Source: Proluteimonas flavola
GTDB lineage: Bacteria > Pseudomonadota > Gammaproteobacteria > Xanthomonadales > Xanthomonadaceae
Length of the DNA stretch: 64,000 nt
Assembly: GCF_021191705.1 (NCBI RefSeq)
Contig: NZ_JAIWPU010000035.1
Span: forward strand, 1 to 64,000
Reading direction: 5' to 3'
Below are positions 1-8,750 of the stretch, piece after piece. Position 1 is the stretch's first letter, and every line of letters starts with the position of its first letter. The notes under the pieces are model-generated. The model saw nothing but the letters and a program-made list of their open reading frames with translations. It was not told the origin of the DNA and made no database searches. A program made the position numbers and the translations under genes.

Positions 1-39
1 CTCCCATTGGCTGTGACTTAGACTCTGATACTTGTCCAT
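1..39 (-). CDS. tnpA: IS200/IS605-family transposase, 5' fragment
   Basis: Only the first 13 codons are inside the window. They read MDKYQSLSHSQWE, which matches the start typical of IS200-type Y1 transposases, where a short leader runs into a Ser-His-Ser-x-Trp segment before the first beta strand. A GGAG ribosome binding site lies about 8 bases upstream of the ATG at position 39. The HUH and catalytic Tyr motifs would lie beyond the edge, so it cannot be said whether the gene is intact. Confidence 0.6.
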   Translation of the reverse strand, partial: MDKYQSLSHSQWE

Positions 40-145
40 CTCGGTTTCTCCAATTGTGTGCTTGGCGGCTCACAACTGGAGTCTCCGCGATGGACTCCTG
101 TAAACGTCAAACGGCTACTGCCACCCCGGCAAAGCCGGGGGAACT
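1..145 (-). mobile_element. Truncated IS200/IS605-type insertion sequence end
   Basis: The left edge of the window holds the 5' end of a minus-strand IS200-like transposase gene and its flanking terminal region. Between its start codon and about position 145 there are several imperfect hairpins, including CCCCGGC/GCCGGGG at 124-130 and 134-140 and an ACTCC/GGAGT-armed dyad around 79-108. Subterminal hairpins in place of inverted terminal repeats are typical of IS200/IS605 elements. The exact end of the element cannot be fixed here, and the rest lies outside the window. Confidence 0.6.
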
Positions 146-210
146 CCCTTGGGGGTTAGGGATCGCTGCCTGGCGCACAATGCACGCCTTGAAACCGATC
201 CGGACGTGTC

Positions 211-429
211 ATGGAACTTGAAGCCCTTCTCATCGCGGCCCTGCGCGAAGCCGGCTACGGCCCGGATGCCATCGGTTCAGCGATGCCGCGGATCATCCGC
301 ATCCTGCAGGCCGAGGACGTGCGGATCGAAATGGGCCGCAGCCTCTCGCGCAAGGAGCGCGAGTACGTGCGCCTGCAGCTCGAACTGGGCCTCAATGTGT
401 CGGAAGTCGTGGCGGGTCTGGGGAAGTAG
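211..429 (+). CDS. Small hypothetical protein (72 aa)
   Basis: I do not recognise a family. The protein begins MELEALLIAALREAGY and is predicted to be largely helical and soluble, with no signal peptide or membrane segment. Strong GC preference at third codon positions and a sensible charge pattern (RKEREYVRLQLELGLN near the C-terminus) argue for a real gene. There is no strong Shine-Dalgarno sequence before the ATG. It sits just downstream of the IS200-like end, so its promoter region may have been altered by that insertion. It could be an unannotated chromosomal gene or a remnant of an accessory region. Confidence 0.5.
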   Translation: MELEALLIAALREAGYGPDAIGSAMPRIIRILQAEDVRIEMGRSLSRKEREYVRLQLELGLNVSEVVAGLGK

Positions 430-977
430 TGGCGGAAACCCCGGCCTCGATCGATCGCTACGGACTGCTGCGTGGCGCCTGGCACGGAAGATCGGAGTTC
501 CGCGCTGCAGGCGCGAGGCCGGTGCCGCCAGCGCGGTCTTGTTCACAGCGGCCGCGAATCGGACAAGCGCTGGATCCCGTTCTACTTCGGCCACGGCAAG
601 GGCTGCCTGATCTTCACCGCTGGCACTGGCCGGGTGTGGCGGGGCGCTGATCCAAATCGATGCCGATCCCGAAAGTGGTTGCCACCCGCCCGTGCCCCCT
701 TCCCGGCATGATGGACGGGCGCGAAAGCTTCACATGGAAGCGGCGTGTCTGGATCGGCGCGATCCATCCACCACTTCCCGTTCCGGCTGGTGCGCGGCAC
801 GGACCGTTGCAGCGACGACATCGCCTTCGGCATTGCCAAGCGAGGCATGCGACCACACCTTGAACCGGCTTGCGACGTCCCGTGCGGACGTCGTGCCGCA
901 TCGACACAGGGTCTTCCTGGACAGTTCGCCCTGATGCTCCCCCCCCACGAGCTGTCCCCCTCCAAGGAGCCGATTCC
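430..977 (+). other. Intergenic stretch without a convincing gene
   Basis: No reading frame here has both a plausible start and convincing composition. The longer open frames on the minus strand are antisense shadows of the dehydrogenase downstream. The last 20 bases carry the ribosome binding site AAGGAG (962-967) of the gene starting at 978. A plus-strand stretch around 540-640 has coding-like composition but no clean start or stop and could be a gene remnant. Confidence 0.5.
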
Positions 978-2369
978 ATGGCCTTTGCCACCGTCAATCC
1001 CTTTACCGGCGAAACCCTCAAGACCTTTCCCGAAGCCAGCCACGACGAGATCGATGCCGCGATCGCGCGTGCGCATGCCGCGTTCCTGGACTGGCGCGAG
1101 CGGCCCCTCGATGCGCGCGCGAAGGTGCTCGGACGCGCGGCCGAACTGCTGCGCGCCGAGCCGCGCAGGTTCGCGCAGATCCTCACCCTGGAGATGGGCA
1201 AGCTGATCGGCGAAGCCGAAGCGGAAGTCGAGCTGTGCGCGAAGATCCTCGACTACTATGTCGCGCACGGCGCCGAAGGCCTGGCCCCGCGCTATCTGCC
1301 CGCCGAAGGCTTCGGCGATACGGACGTGCAGCTGATCAAGCAGCCGCTGGGCGTGCTGTTCGCGGTGGAGCCGTGGAACTTCCCGTTCTACCAGGTGATC
1401 CGCATCACCGCGCCGCAGGTCACGGCGGGCAATGCGATCGTGCTCAAGCACGCGGCCAACGTGCCGCAGTCGGCGCTGGCGATGGCGCAGTTGTTCCGCG
1501 ATGCCGGCGCGCCCGAAGGCCTGCTCACCAATCTGTTCGTCTCCCATGAGGCGGCCGAGCGCGTGATCGCCGACAAGCGCGTGCGGGGCGTGGCGCTGAC
1601 CGGCAGCGAACGCGCGGGATCCGCGGTGGCGGCGCTGGCCGGCAAGTACATGAAGAAGAGCACGCTGGAACTGGGCGGCGCGGATGCGTTCATCGTGCTC
1701 TCGGACGCCGATGTGGAGCAGGCGGCGAAGTGGGCGGTGTTCGGCCGCCACTGGAACGCCGGGCAGGTGTGCGTGTCGTCGAAGCGGATCATCGTCGAGG
1801 CGCCGGTCTACGACGCGTTTCTCGCGCACTATCGCGCGGGTGTGGCCGCGCTGCGGGCGGGCGACCCGATGGATCCGTCGACCACGCTGGCGCCATTGTC
1901 TTCACTGGGTGCGCGCGACGGCCTGGCCAGGCAGGTCGAGGATGCGATCGCCCACGGCGCCACGGCCGAGACGCTTGGCGAGGCGGTGCCCGCGCAGGGT
2001 GCGTTCTACCAGCCGACGCTGCTGACCGACATCACCCCGGACAACCCGGCCTTCCACACCGAGTTCTTCGGTCCGGTGAGCCAGGTCTACAAGGTGGCGG
2101 ACGAGGAAGCGGCGATCGCACTGGCAAACGACTCGCCCTACGGGCTGGGCGGTTCGGTGTTCAGCCAGGACACCTCGCGTGCCAAGCGCGTGGCCGCGCG
2201 GCTGGAGACCGGCATGGTCTACATCAACCAGCCCACCGGCGTGAAGGCCGACATCCCGTTCGGCGGCGTCAAGAACTCCGGCTATGGACACGAGCTGATC
2301 GACCTGGGCCTCAACGAGTTCGTCAACGAGAAGGTCGTTGTGGTGACCGATATCCACGGCACGTTCTGA
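978..2369 (+). CDS. NAD(P)-dependent succinate-semialdehyde dehydrogenase family protein
   Basis: A 463-residue aldehyde dehydrogenase-superfamily enzyme, probably oxidising succinate semialdehyde or a related aldehyde in the cytoplasm. It starts MAFATVNPFTGE, as in the shorter Sad/YneI-type enzymes. Visible landmarks are the Rossmann region with VEPWNFP near residue 130, the catalytic glutamate in LELGG near 233, and the catalytic cysteine in GQVCVSSKR near 267. The ATG at 978 is chosen because AAGGAG lies 10 bases upstream; an upstream in-frame extension lacks family similarity. It appears to be transcribed alone. The precise substrate is inferred from family resemblance. Confidence 0.85.
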   Translation: MAFATVNPFTGETLKTFPEASHDEIDAAIARAHAAFLDWRERPLDARAKVLGRAAELLRAEPRRFAQILTLEMGKLIGEAEAEVELCAKILDYYVAHGAEGLAPRYLPAEGFGDTDVQLIKQPLGVLFAVEPWNFPFYQVIRITAPQVTAGNAIVLKHAANVPQSALAMAQLFRDAGAPEGLLTNLFVSHEAAERVIADKRVRGVALTGSERAGSAVAALAGKYMKKSTLELGGADAFIVLSDADVEQAAKWAVFGRHWNAGQVCVSSKRIIVEAPVYDAFLAHYRAGVAALRAGDPMDPSTTLAPLSSLGARDGLARQVEDAIAHGATAETLGEAVPAQGAFYQPTLLTDITPDNPAFHTEFFGPVSQVYKVADEEAAIALANDSPYGLGGSVFSQDTSRAKRVAARLETGMVYINQPTGVKADIPFGGVKNSGYGHELIDLGLNEFVNEKVVVVTDIHGTF

Positions 2370-2575
2370 CCGGCTCGACATGCGCACCCGTCCTCGACCC
2401 GATGATCGCCGGTCGAGGACGCGACCGGGCCGCGAGGCCCGGCTGGCGCGCCACGCATCCGCCGCATCCGCCGATACAGCCAAGGTGCCGGAATGCGGAT
2501 CTCGCGGGGGCGGCTTGGATTCGGCGGCATCGGCACCTATATCCGCGACTCGCGTAGCTGCCCTCCGGACCGACC

Positions 2576-4477
2576 ATGACCACAACCACCGAAACCCGCA
2601 AATTCGAAGCCGAAGTCGCCCAGGTCCTGCACCTGGTCACGCACTCGCTGTACTCGCACAAGGAGATCTTCCTGCGCGAGCTGATCTCCAACGCCTCGGA
2701 CGCCTGCGACAAGCTGCGCTTCGAGTCGATCGCCAATCCCGACCTGCTGGCCGGCGACAGCGAACTGCACATCGACGTCAGCTGGGACAAGGCCGCGCGC
2801 ACGGTGACGATCCGCGACACCGGCATCGGCATGCACCGCGACGACGTGGTCGCCAACATCGGCACCATCGCCAGCTCGGGCACGCGCCGCTTCCTCGAAG
2901 CGATGAGCGGCGAGCAGAAGGCCGACGCGCGCCTGATCGGCCAGTTCGGCGTGGGCTTCTATTCGGCCTTCGTCGTCGCCGACCGCGTGACCGTGCTGAC
3001 CCGCCACGCGGGCGCCGCGCCCGAGGCCGGCGTGAAGTGGGACAGCGACGGCCGCGGCGAGTACTCGCTCGAAGACGTCACCCTGCCCGAGCGCGGCACC
3101 ACCGTCGTGCTGCACCTCAAGGCCGACGAGGACGAGTTCCTCGATGGCTGGAAGCTGCGTTCGCTGGTGCGCAAGTACTCCGACCACGTCGCGTTCCCGA
3201 TCCGCATGCCCAAGGACGCGCCGTCGCCGGTTGAAGACGAAGACGACGCCAAGGCCGATGCCGCGCCGGAGTGGGAAACCGCCAACGACGCGTCCGCGCT
3301 GTGGACGAAGCCGAAGTCCGAGATTTCCGACGCGGAGTACCAGAACTTCTACAAATCGCTCGGCCACGATTTCAACGATGCGGCCGCGTGGACCCACAAC
3401 CGCGTCGAAGGCAGCCAGAGCTTCACCACGCTGCTGTACCTGCCGTCGCAGCCGCCTTTCGACCTGATGATGGGCGGGCGCGACGAGCGCAAGGGCCTGA
3501 AGCTCTACATCAAGCGCGTGTTCGTCATGGACGCCGCCGAAGAACTGCTGCCGAACTACCTGCGTTTCGTACGCGGCGTCGTCGATGCCGACGATCTGCC
3601 GCTCAACGTCAGCCGCGAACTGCTGCAGCACAACCGCCAGCTCGACCGGATCAAAGGCGCCTGCGTGAAGCGCGTACTCGACCTGATCGAGAAGCTCGCG
3701 CGCGACGAGCCCGAGAAGTTCACCGCGTTCTACAAGGCCTTCGGCAACACGCTGAAGGAAGGCATCGTCGAAGACGCCAGCAACCGCGAGCGCATCGCAA
3801 AGCTGCTGCGCTTCGCATCGACGAAAGGCGAGGGCGCATCGCAGACCGTGTCGCTCGACGAGTACGTCGGCCGCATGCCGGTCGGCCAAGACACCATCTG
3901 GTACATCACCGCCGATGGCCACAAGGCCGCCGCCGGCAGCCCGCAGCTCGAGGCCTTCCGCGCGAAGGACATCGAAGTGCTGCTGATGTTCGACCGCATC
4001 GACGAATGGATGCTCGGCAGCCTGCACGAGTACGCCGGCAAGTCGATGAAGAACGTCGCCAAGGGCGAACTGCCGCTCGACGAAGCCGACAAGGCCAAGC
4101 AGGAAGAAGCCGCGACCGCTGCCGCGCCGCTGGTCGAGCGCATCAAGAGCCTGCTCGGCGAGCGCGTCGGCGACGTGCGCGTGTCCGCGCGCCTGACCGA
4201 TTCGCCCTCCTGCCTGGCGCTGGCCGACTACGAGATGGCCCCGCACCTCGCCCGCCTGCTGCGCGAAGCCGGCCAGGACGTACCCGACAACAAGCCGACG
4301 CTGGAGATCAATCCGCAGCATGCGTTGCTGCAGCGGATCGAAAGCGAAGCGGACGATGCGAAGGCGACGGATCTGGCGACGCTGCTGCTGGAGCAGGCCG
4401 AAATCGCCGCGGGTGCGCCGCTGCCGGATCCGGCAGCGTTCGTGCAGCGGATGAACCGGGTGCTGTTGGGCGGCTGA
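2576..4477 (+). CDS. htpG: Molecular chaperone HtpG (Hsp90)
   Basis: Bacterial Hsp90, an ATP-dependent cytosolic chaperone that remodels client proteins, often with DnaK. The 633-residue length is normal for HtpG. The N-terminal GHKL ATPase domain shows FLRELISNASDACDKLR near residue 35, DTGIGM near 85 and GQFGVGFYS near 122. The middle domain carries LPLNVSRELLQ near 343, and the C-terminal dimerisation domain completes the protein. The start matches the family's short N-terminus (MTTTTETRKFEAEV); the Shine-Dalgarno is weak. It is a single gene followed by palindromic repeats. Confidence 0.97.
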   Translation: MTTTTETRKFEAEVAQVLHLVTHSLYSHKEIFLRELISNASDACDKLRFESIANPDLLAGDSELHIDVSWDKAARTVTIRDTGIGMHRDDVVANIGTIASSGTRRFLEAMSGEQKADARLIGQFGVGFYSAFVVADRVTVLTRHAGAAPEAGVKWDSDGRGEYSLEDVTLPERGTTVVLHLKADEDEFLDGWKLRSLVRKYSDHVAFPIRMPKDAPSPVEDEDDAKADAAPEWETANDASALWTKPKSEISDAEYQNFYKSLGHDFNDAAAWTHNRVEGSQSFTTLLYLPSQPPFDLMMGGRDERKGLKLYIKRVFVMDAAEELLPNYLRFVRGVVDADDLPLNVSRELLQHNRQLDRIKGACVKRVLDLIEKLARDEPEKFTAFYKAFGNTLKEGIVEDASNRERIAKLLRFASTKGEGASQTVSLDEYVGRMPVGQDTIWYITADGHKAAAGSPQLEAFRAKDIEVLLMFDRIDEWMLGSLHEYAGKSMKNVAKGELPLDEADKAKQEEAATAAAPLVERIKSLLGERVGDVRVSARLTDSPSCLALADYEMAPHLARLLREAGQDVPDNKPTLEINPQHALLQRIESEADDAKATDLATLLLEQAEIAAGAPLPDPAAFVQRMNRVLLGG

Positions 4478-4529
4478 TCCAGGCTGCCGAAGCGCATGCA
4501 GTCCGCCAGTTGCGGCGTCAAGTCTTGAG

Positions 4530-4852
4530 CCCTCCCCCGCAAGCGGGGGAGGGTTGGGTGGGGGCACACGTTCCGAGCGCATGACGCGCTGTGCGCGCGA
4601 CATGTCTGCAGCTGCCTCGCCGCTTTGCATGTGCGAAACAGCAGCTGCAAAAACGCACTCTTATTGCTGTGGACGATGAGCCGCATTGCGTCCGGTCGGG
4701 CTTGCAAGTTCGTTGTGTTCCAGAGCGTGTCCGCCCTCACCCCAACCCCTCTCCCGGAGGGAGAGGGGCGCAAAGCGTGCACATCGTGATTCCGGACCGC
4801 GCGCGGCGTCTGATAGCCCCTCTCCCCCCGGGAGAGGGGTTGGGGTGAGGGC
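4530..4852. repeat. REP-type palindromes downstream of htpG
   Basis: The 4478-5070 gap contains no gene but several palindromes. At 4530-4553 CCCTCCCCCGC and its complement form a hairpin with a 2-base loop. At 4733-4769 and 4816-4852 there are two copies of a longer element of the form CCCTCACCCCAACCCCTCTCC, each with its own internal hairpin. They lie in opposite orientation, so the pair also forms one large dyad. Such GC-rich extragenic palindromes are common in Xanthomonadaceae. They may act as transcription barriers or mRNA stabilisers after htpG. Confidence 0.85.
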
Positions 4853-5070
4853 GCTTCAAGCGTGGGACGCGTTATCGCCCGGCCGCATGGCGATGCGCTC
4901 TGGAAACGCCAGCCCGCCAATTCCCACACAGCGACCCGGCATGCCCCGATTCCATGCAGCGTCGGCTTGCGCCATCCTGTCTGCCTCCGTCCCGCGTCCG
5001 TTCGAACCCGCCGGACACATCGGCCAGGTGCCGGGATGCAGGGCGGAACCGTTCAACGGCAGGGAGCACG

Positions 5071-5703
5071 ATGATGGCCCACAGGCTCGGGCGTCCGCAT
5101 CGACAAGGCAGGCCAGCACAGCGGATCGCGACCGCGATCGTCGCAGCCGCACTCACCACGACAGGATGCCAGGGCATGGCGGCAACACAGGGGTCCAGTA
5201 CAGCGCCACCGGCCGACGCGGATCCCCGCATCGTGGCCGACTGGCCGCTCAGGTTCATGCGCCACAACTTCGGCATCGCAACCTACGCGGTGCAGGAGTG
5301 TCTGGTGGTTTACGCGGACCGACCGCACACGAGTGGACCCCGTCCCGCGCTCGGGGACGTGCATCCCAACTCGCTCAAAATCAAAACCGCGAACCACCTC
5401 ATGATCCGCAATTTTCCGCCACCCGCAGTGGTGAAGTGGAAGAGCCGCGACGGCACGCCGCTGGAGGCTGAAGTCGATATCGGTGAGATCTTCAAGAATG
5501 AACTGGTCGTCCATGAAACTCCACGCGAAGAGATGTCCGAGTACACGCCGATGGTGAATCCGGACGTCATCATGGAAATCAACGATCGGACGATCAACGT
5601 CTACATGAAGGCATTCATTTCGTTGAAGGCGCCGCGAGTCGAAGGTAACCCGCACAGCGACTACAGAAGCGATCTCGTTCTCGCTTGGAGCAAGACGTAC
5701 TGA
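5071..5703 (+). CDS. Lipoprotein, candidate immunity partner of the DUF2235 lipase
   Basis: A 210-residue exported lipoprotein of unknown function. The N-terminus has an Arg-rich n-region, a hydrophobic stretch (IATAIVAAALTTTGC) and a lipobox-type cysteine at about residue 33. The mature part begins with low-complexity Ala/Pro residues and continues as a beta-rich domain with repeated charged strands. Start at 5071 is chosen from a GGGAG site 6-10 bases upstream; the adjacent ATG at 5074 is equally possible. The DUF2235 gene starts 24 bases after its stop. Periplasmic lipoproteins next to Tle1-like lipases are typically immunity proteins, so that role is inferred from context, not from a recognised domain. 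Confidence 0.6.
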   Translation: MMAHRLGRPHRQGRPAQRIATAIVAAALTTTGCQGMAATQGSSTAPPADADPRIVADWPLRFMRHNFGIATYAVQECLVVYADRPHTSGPRPALGDVHPNSLKIKTANHLMIRNFPPPAVVKWKSRDGTPLEAEVDIGEIFKNELVVHETPREEMSEYTPMVNPDVIMEINDRTINVYMKAFISLKAPRVEGNPHSDYRSDLVLAWSKTY

Positions 5704-5727
5704 TCCGGATCCACATGGAGGTGGAGC

Positions 5728-7116
5728 ATGGGCGGGAACCGACATCCGGATGGGGTGCGGGCGGACGCTGCGACAGCGACGCAGTTGGCGAGTTTCGAGG
5801 AGGCAGAACGTTCGCTCGAGCGCTTCACTGCGCCAGTGCTGCTGGATGAGGACAGGCCCGAGCAACGCCTGTTCGTCGCGTCCTTCGACGGCACCGGGAA
5901 CAGCAAGCGCGATCCGGCGAAGTTCACCAATATCGCGCTTGTCGACGAGCAGATTCGCAGCTACGCACGTGTAGCAGAAGACCGACTCGGCCATGTGCCG
6001 ATCCATGCCGGCTACGTTGAGGGGCCAGGTACGCAGGGTGGCGTCAGCGGCATGATCGATGCCGCGTATGGCGGCAGCTACGAAGCGCGTATCGAAGACA
6101 TGTATCTCCAGTTCGTCTCCCAGACAAAGATCTGGCTGGACGAGAATCCGGACGCCGACATCCGCATCCTGGCAACTGGTTTCAGCAGAGGCGCGGAGCA
6201 GGCGGCTGGATTCACTCGACTGGTCGAAGCGCGCGGCATCCAGAATCCGACGGATGCTGTCGTCAAGCGCGACGCGGATGGCCTGATCGTCGGCCAGGTC
6301 GTCTACCCGAATCCGCCGCTTCGAGAACCCGGCCAAGTGATCCAGGCCGCCGTCCTGTTCGATCCCGTCGGCACAGGTGCTCCCAGGCAGAACGACCGGC
6401 GCCTCGCGGAGTCGGTTGTCTCGGCATTCCAGATCACGGCACTGCATGAGCGGCGCAATCTGTTTCAAGGCACCTGGATCACAGACTTCGGAATCACGCC
6501 GGACAGTCGATTCCTCAACGTGGGCGTCGCCGGTGCGCACAGCGACATCGGCGGGGGGTATCACCGCGACGGGCTCGGCATCCTGTCTGGGAATCTTGGC
6601 ATCGACTACGTCAACGCCATGATCCGGCCGCCGCCGCTGGAGAAGCGCGCGCTTCCCGAAGATCCGGATCGTTACGTGGTCCATCGATCCGAAGAGCATC
6701 GCTTCATCTACGGCACTTCGGTCTTCGACAGGGCCGGCGCGCGTGGCATGCAGGATCTGCTGGCACCGTCGGCGCTGTGCCGTATCGACTGCCGCGACGC
6801 GATACCGCGCAATGAAGCGATGGCAGCGGCGCTGGAATGGCAGCGTGTCGGAATCGGACCGGTGCAGGGCAGTGTGCCGGTGCGCGATGCGGGTCTGGAG
6901 ACCTCCGCGTTCGCGAGCGATCTGCTGTCGGCGGCCGCGCGCGAAGACGGGCATGCGATCTCGGAACGCTTGCGCGAGCAACTGGCGAGCGATGCGGGGC
7001 GCGCGTGGTTGCAACAGGGATTGGAAGCGCTGGAGCGGCAGTCGCGCGAGTTCGCGGCGCGCGATGGTGCGCATGGCGTGGCGCCGGCGCATGAGGTGGA
7101 TGGGCCGGCGCTGTGA
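5728..7116 (+). CDS. DUF2235 alpha/beta-hydrolase, Tle1-like phospholipase
   Basis: A 462-residue member of the DUF2235 family, which includes the type VI secretion phospholipase effectors Tle1. The fold's start is visible as FVASFDGTGNSK near residue 50 (an oxyanion-type GTGN loop) and the catalytic serine nucleophile lies in GFSRGAEQ near 152. A GVAGAHSDIGGGYH segment near 270 provides a likely catalytic Asp/His region. No signal peptide is present, as expected of a T6SS cargo. RBS GGAGGTGGAG precedes the ATG. No vgrG, PAAR or T6SS structural gene is in the window, so this is an orphan pair here, or the protein is a non-secreted lipase. Confidence 0.75.
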   Translation: MGGNRHPDGVRADAATATQLASFEEAERSLERFTAPVLLDEDRPEQRLFVASFDGTGNSKRDPAKFTNIALVDEQIRSYARVAEDRLGHVPIHAGYVEGPGTQGGVSGMIDAAYGGSYEARIEDMYLQFVSQTKIWLDENPDADIRILATGFSRGAEQAAGFTRLVEARGIQNPTDAVVKRDADGLIVGQVVYPNPPLREPGQVIQAAVLFDPVGTGAPRQNDRRLAESVVSAFQITALHERRNLFQGTWITDFGITPDSRFLNVGVAGAHSDIGGGYHRDGLGILSGNLGIDYVNAMIRPPPLEKRALPEDPDRYVVHRSEEHRFIYGTSVFDRAGARGMQDLLAPSALCRIDCRDAIPRNEAMAAALEWQRVGIGPVQGSVPVRDAGLETSAFASDLLSAAAREDGHAISERLREQLASDAGRAWLQQGLEALERQSREFAARDGAHGVAPAHEVDGPAL

Positions 7117-7205
7117 GCGATTCGGGTTTGCGCGCATGGAACGTTCGTCTTTCGTCTTTCGCGAAGGGAACTTGATCACATCGACAGAACGTCGCTTTCA
7201 GCGCT

Positions 7206-7257
7206 CGTCATCCCGGCGGTTTTTAACGGACGAATGTCTGGTCAAGCCGGGATGACG
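7206..7257. repeat. REP-like inverted repeat
   Basis: A 12-base perfect inverted repeat, CGTCATCCCGGC and its complement, separated by 28 bases. It lies between the convergent DUF2235 and outer-membrane factor genes, and may serve as a bidirectional transcription end. The motif belongs to the same class as the GTCATTCCCGC element at 12831. Confidence 0.7.
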
Positions 7258-7304
7258 GACTCCGATCAGTAGCAGCCCCGATCAATGATCGGATGCAATG
7301 GTCC

Positions 7305-8750
7305 TCAGCGCACCCCCGCCGTCTCCCGTGCCGGCAGAGTCTGCGGCCAGCCGCCGGCCAACGCGCGATACAGCGCGACCGCATCAGTGGTCGTGCGCGT
7401 ACGGCCTGAGGCGAAGGCATCTTCGGCCTGCAGCTGGGTGCGCTCGGCGTCGAGGACATCCAGCAGGCCGGTGGCGCCGGCTTCGAAACGCATGCGGGCG
7501 AGCTGGGCGGCGCGGGCGCTGTCGCGGGCGGCGCGTTCGAGTTCGACGTCGGCGTCGTGGGCGCGGTCGAAACGCACCAGGGCGTTGCCGGTGTCTTCGA
7601 GTGCGCGCAGCACGGTCTGCTGGTAGCGCGCGAGTTCCATCGAGGCGTCGGCATCGGCCGCGGCGATGCGTGCACGCACGCGGCCGATGTCGAGGAACGA
7701 CCAGTCGATGCCGAGTGCGACCAGTCGCGTTTCGCTGTCGCGTCCCAACAGCGCGTCGATGTCGCCGGCCTGGCTGCCGATCAGTCCGCCCAGCGTGAGC
7801 CGCGGGAACAGATCCGCCGTGGCAACGCCGACGCGCGCGGTCGCCGAGTGCAGGCGATGTTCGGCGGCGGAGACGTCGGGACGCAGACGCAGCACGTCGG
7901 CCGGCGTGCCGGGATCGATCGCGCGCGGCACCGCAGGCAATGCACGTGCGACCGTCAGCTGCGCGCGCAGTGCATCGGGCGTGCGCCCGGTCAGCACGGC
8001 GATGCGGTGGGTGGCGACGGCGATCTCGGCTTCCAGCATCGGGATGCGTGCTGCCGTCGACGCGGCCTGCGCCGAGGCGCGTGCGCTGTCGAAGTCGCTG
8101 TCCTGGCCGGCGTTGCGTCGCGCGTCGACCAGGGCCAGCGTGTGCTGCTGGTTGCCGGCGTTCTCGGTCGCCACGCGCAGCCGTTCCTGCAGGCCGCGCA
8201 GGTCGAGATAGGCCGTGGCGACCTCACCGACGATCGCGACCTGCAACGCACGCAGGTCGTCCGCGCTCGCGGCGACATCGGCGCGTCCGGCTTCGACGCT
8301 GCGCCGCACGCGGCCGAACAGGTCGAGTTCCCAGCTGGCGCCGATGCCGACGTCGAAGCTGTCGGTGTCGCGTGCATCGCGCGGCACGCCGGGGGCCTGG
8401 TCGGCGCTCGCGCGATTGCTGGCGGCGGCCCCGCTGGCATCGATCGCGGGCAATTGGTCGAAGCGCGTGCCGCGCAGCAATGCGTTCGCGCGGTCGTAGC
8501 GGGCCAGCGCGATGCGCAGGTCGTGGTTCGCGACCAGCGTGTCGTCGACCAGCGCGTTCAACTGCGGATCTCCGAACGCCTGCCAGAACGCAGTGTCGGC
8601 CACGACCGGCGCGGCAGTGGCGTTCGTCGCATCCGGCGCGGCGCCGCCTTCGAAGGTCTGCGGCACGGCCATCGACGGTCGCACGTGCTCGGGGCCGACG
8701 GCGCAGGCGGCGAGTAGCGCCGCCGCCAGCACCGTGATCAATGGACGCAT
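7305..8750 (-). CDS. RND efflux outer-membrane lipoprotein, OprM/OprN (NodT) family
   Basis: Outer-membrane channel of a tripartite efflux pump, 481 residues, the usual length of the family. The N-terminal signal MRPLITVLAAALLAAC ends in a lipobox cysteine. The body has the duplicated OEP repeats rich in long Ala/Arg helices, with GVATADLFPRLTLGG near residue 345 marking the second half. Its ATG overlaps the stop of the upstream SDR gene in TGATG, indicating translational coupling. It is the last gene of the operon that begins at 15023. Confidence 0.92.
   Translation of the reverse strand: MRPLITVLAAALLAACAVGPEHVRPSMAVPQTFEGGAAPDATNATAAPVVADTAFWQAFGDPQLNALVDDTLVANHDLRIALARYDRANALLRGTRFDQLPAIDASGAAASNRASADQAPGVPRDARDTDSFDVGIGASWELDLFGRVRRSVEAGRADVAASADDLRALQVAIVGEVATAYLDLRGLQERLRVATENAGNQQHTLALVDARRNAGQDSDFDSARASAQAASTAARIPMLEAEIAVATHRIAVLTGRTPDALRAQLTVARALPAVPRAIDPGTPADVLRLRPDVSAAEHRLHSATARVGVATADLFPRLTLGGLIGSQAGDIDALLGRDSETRLVALGIDWSFLDIGRVRARIAAADADASMELARYQQTVLRALEDTGNALVRFDRAHDADVELERAARDSARAAQLARMRFEAGATGLLDVLDAERTQLQAEDAFASGRTRTTTDAVALYRALAGGWPQTLPARETAGVR

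Noticed and set aside
582-1829. Long open frame on the minus strand opposite the dehydrogenase
   Set aside because: Antisense shadow of a high-GC gene; it is Arg/His/Ala-rich and has no family likeness or ribosome site.
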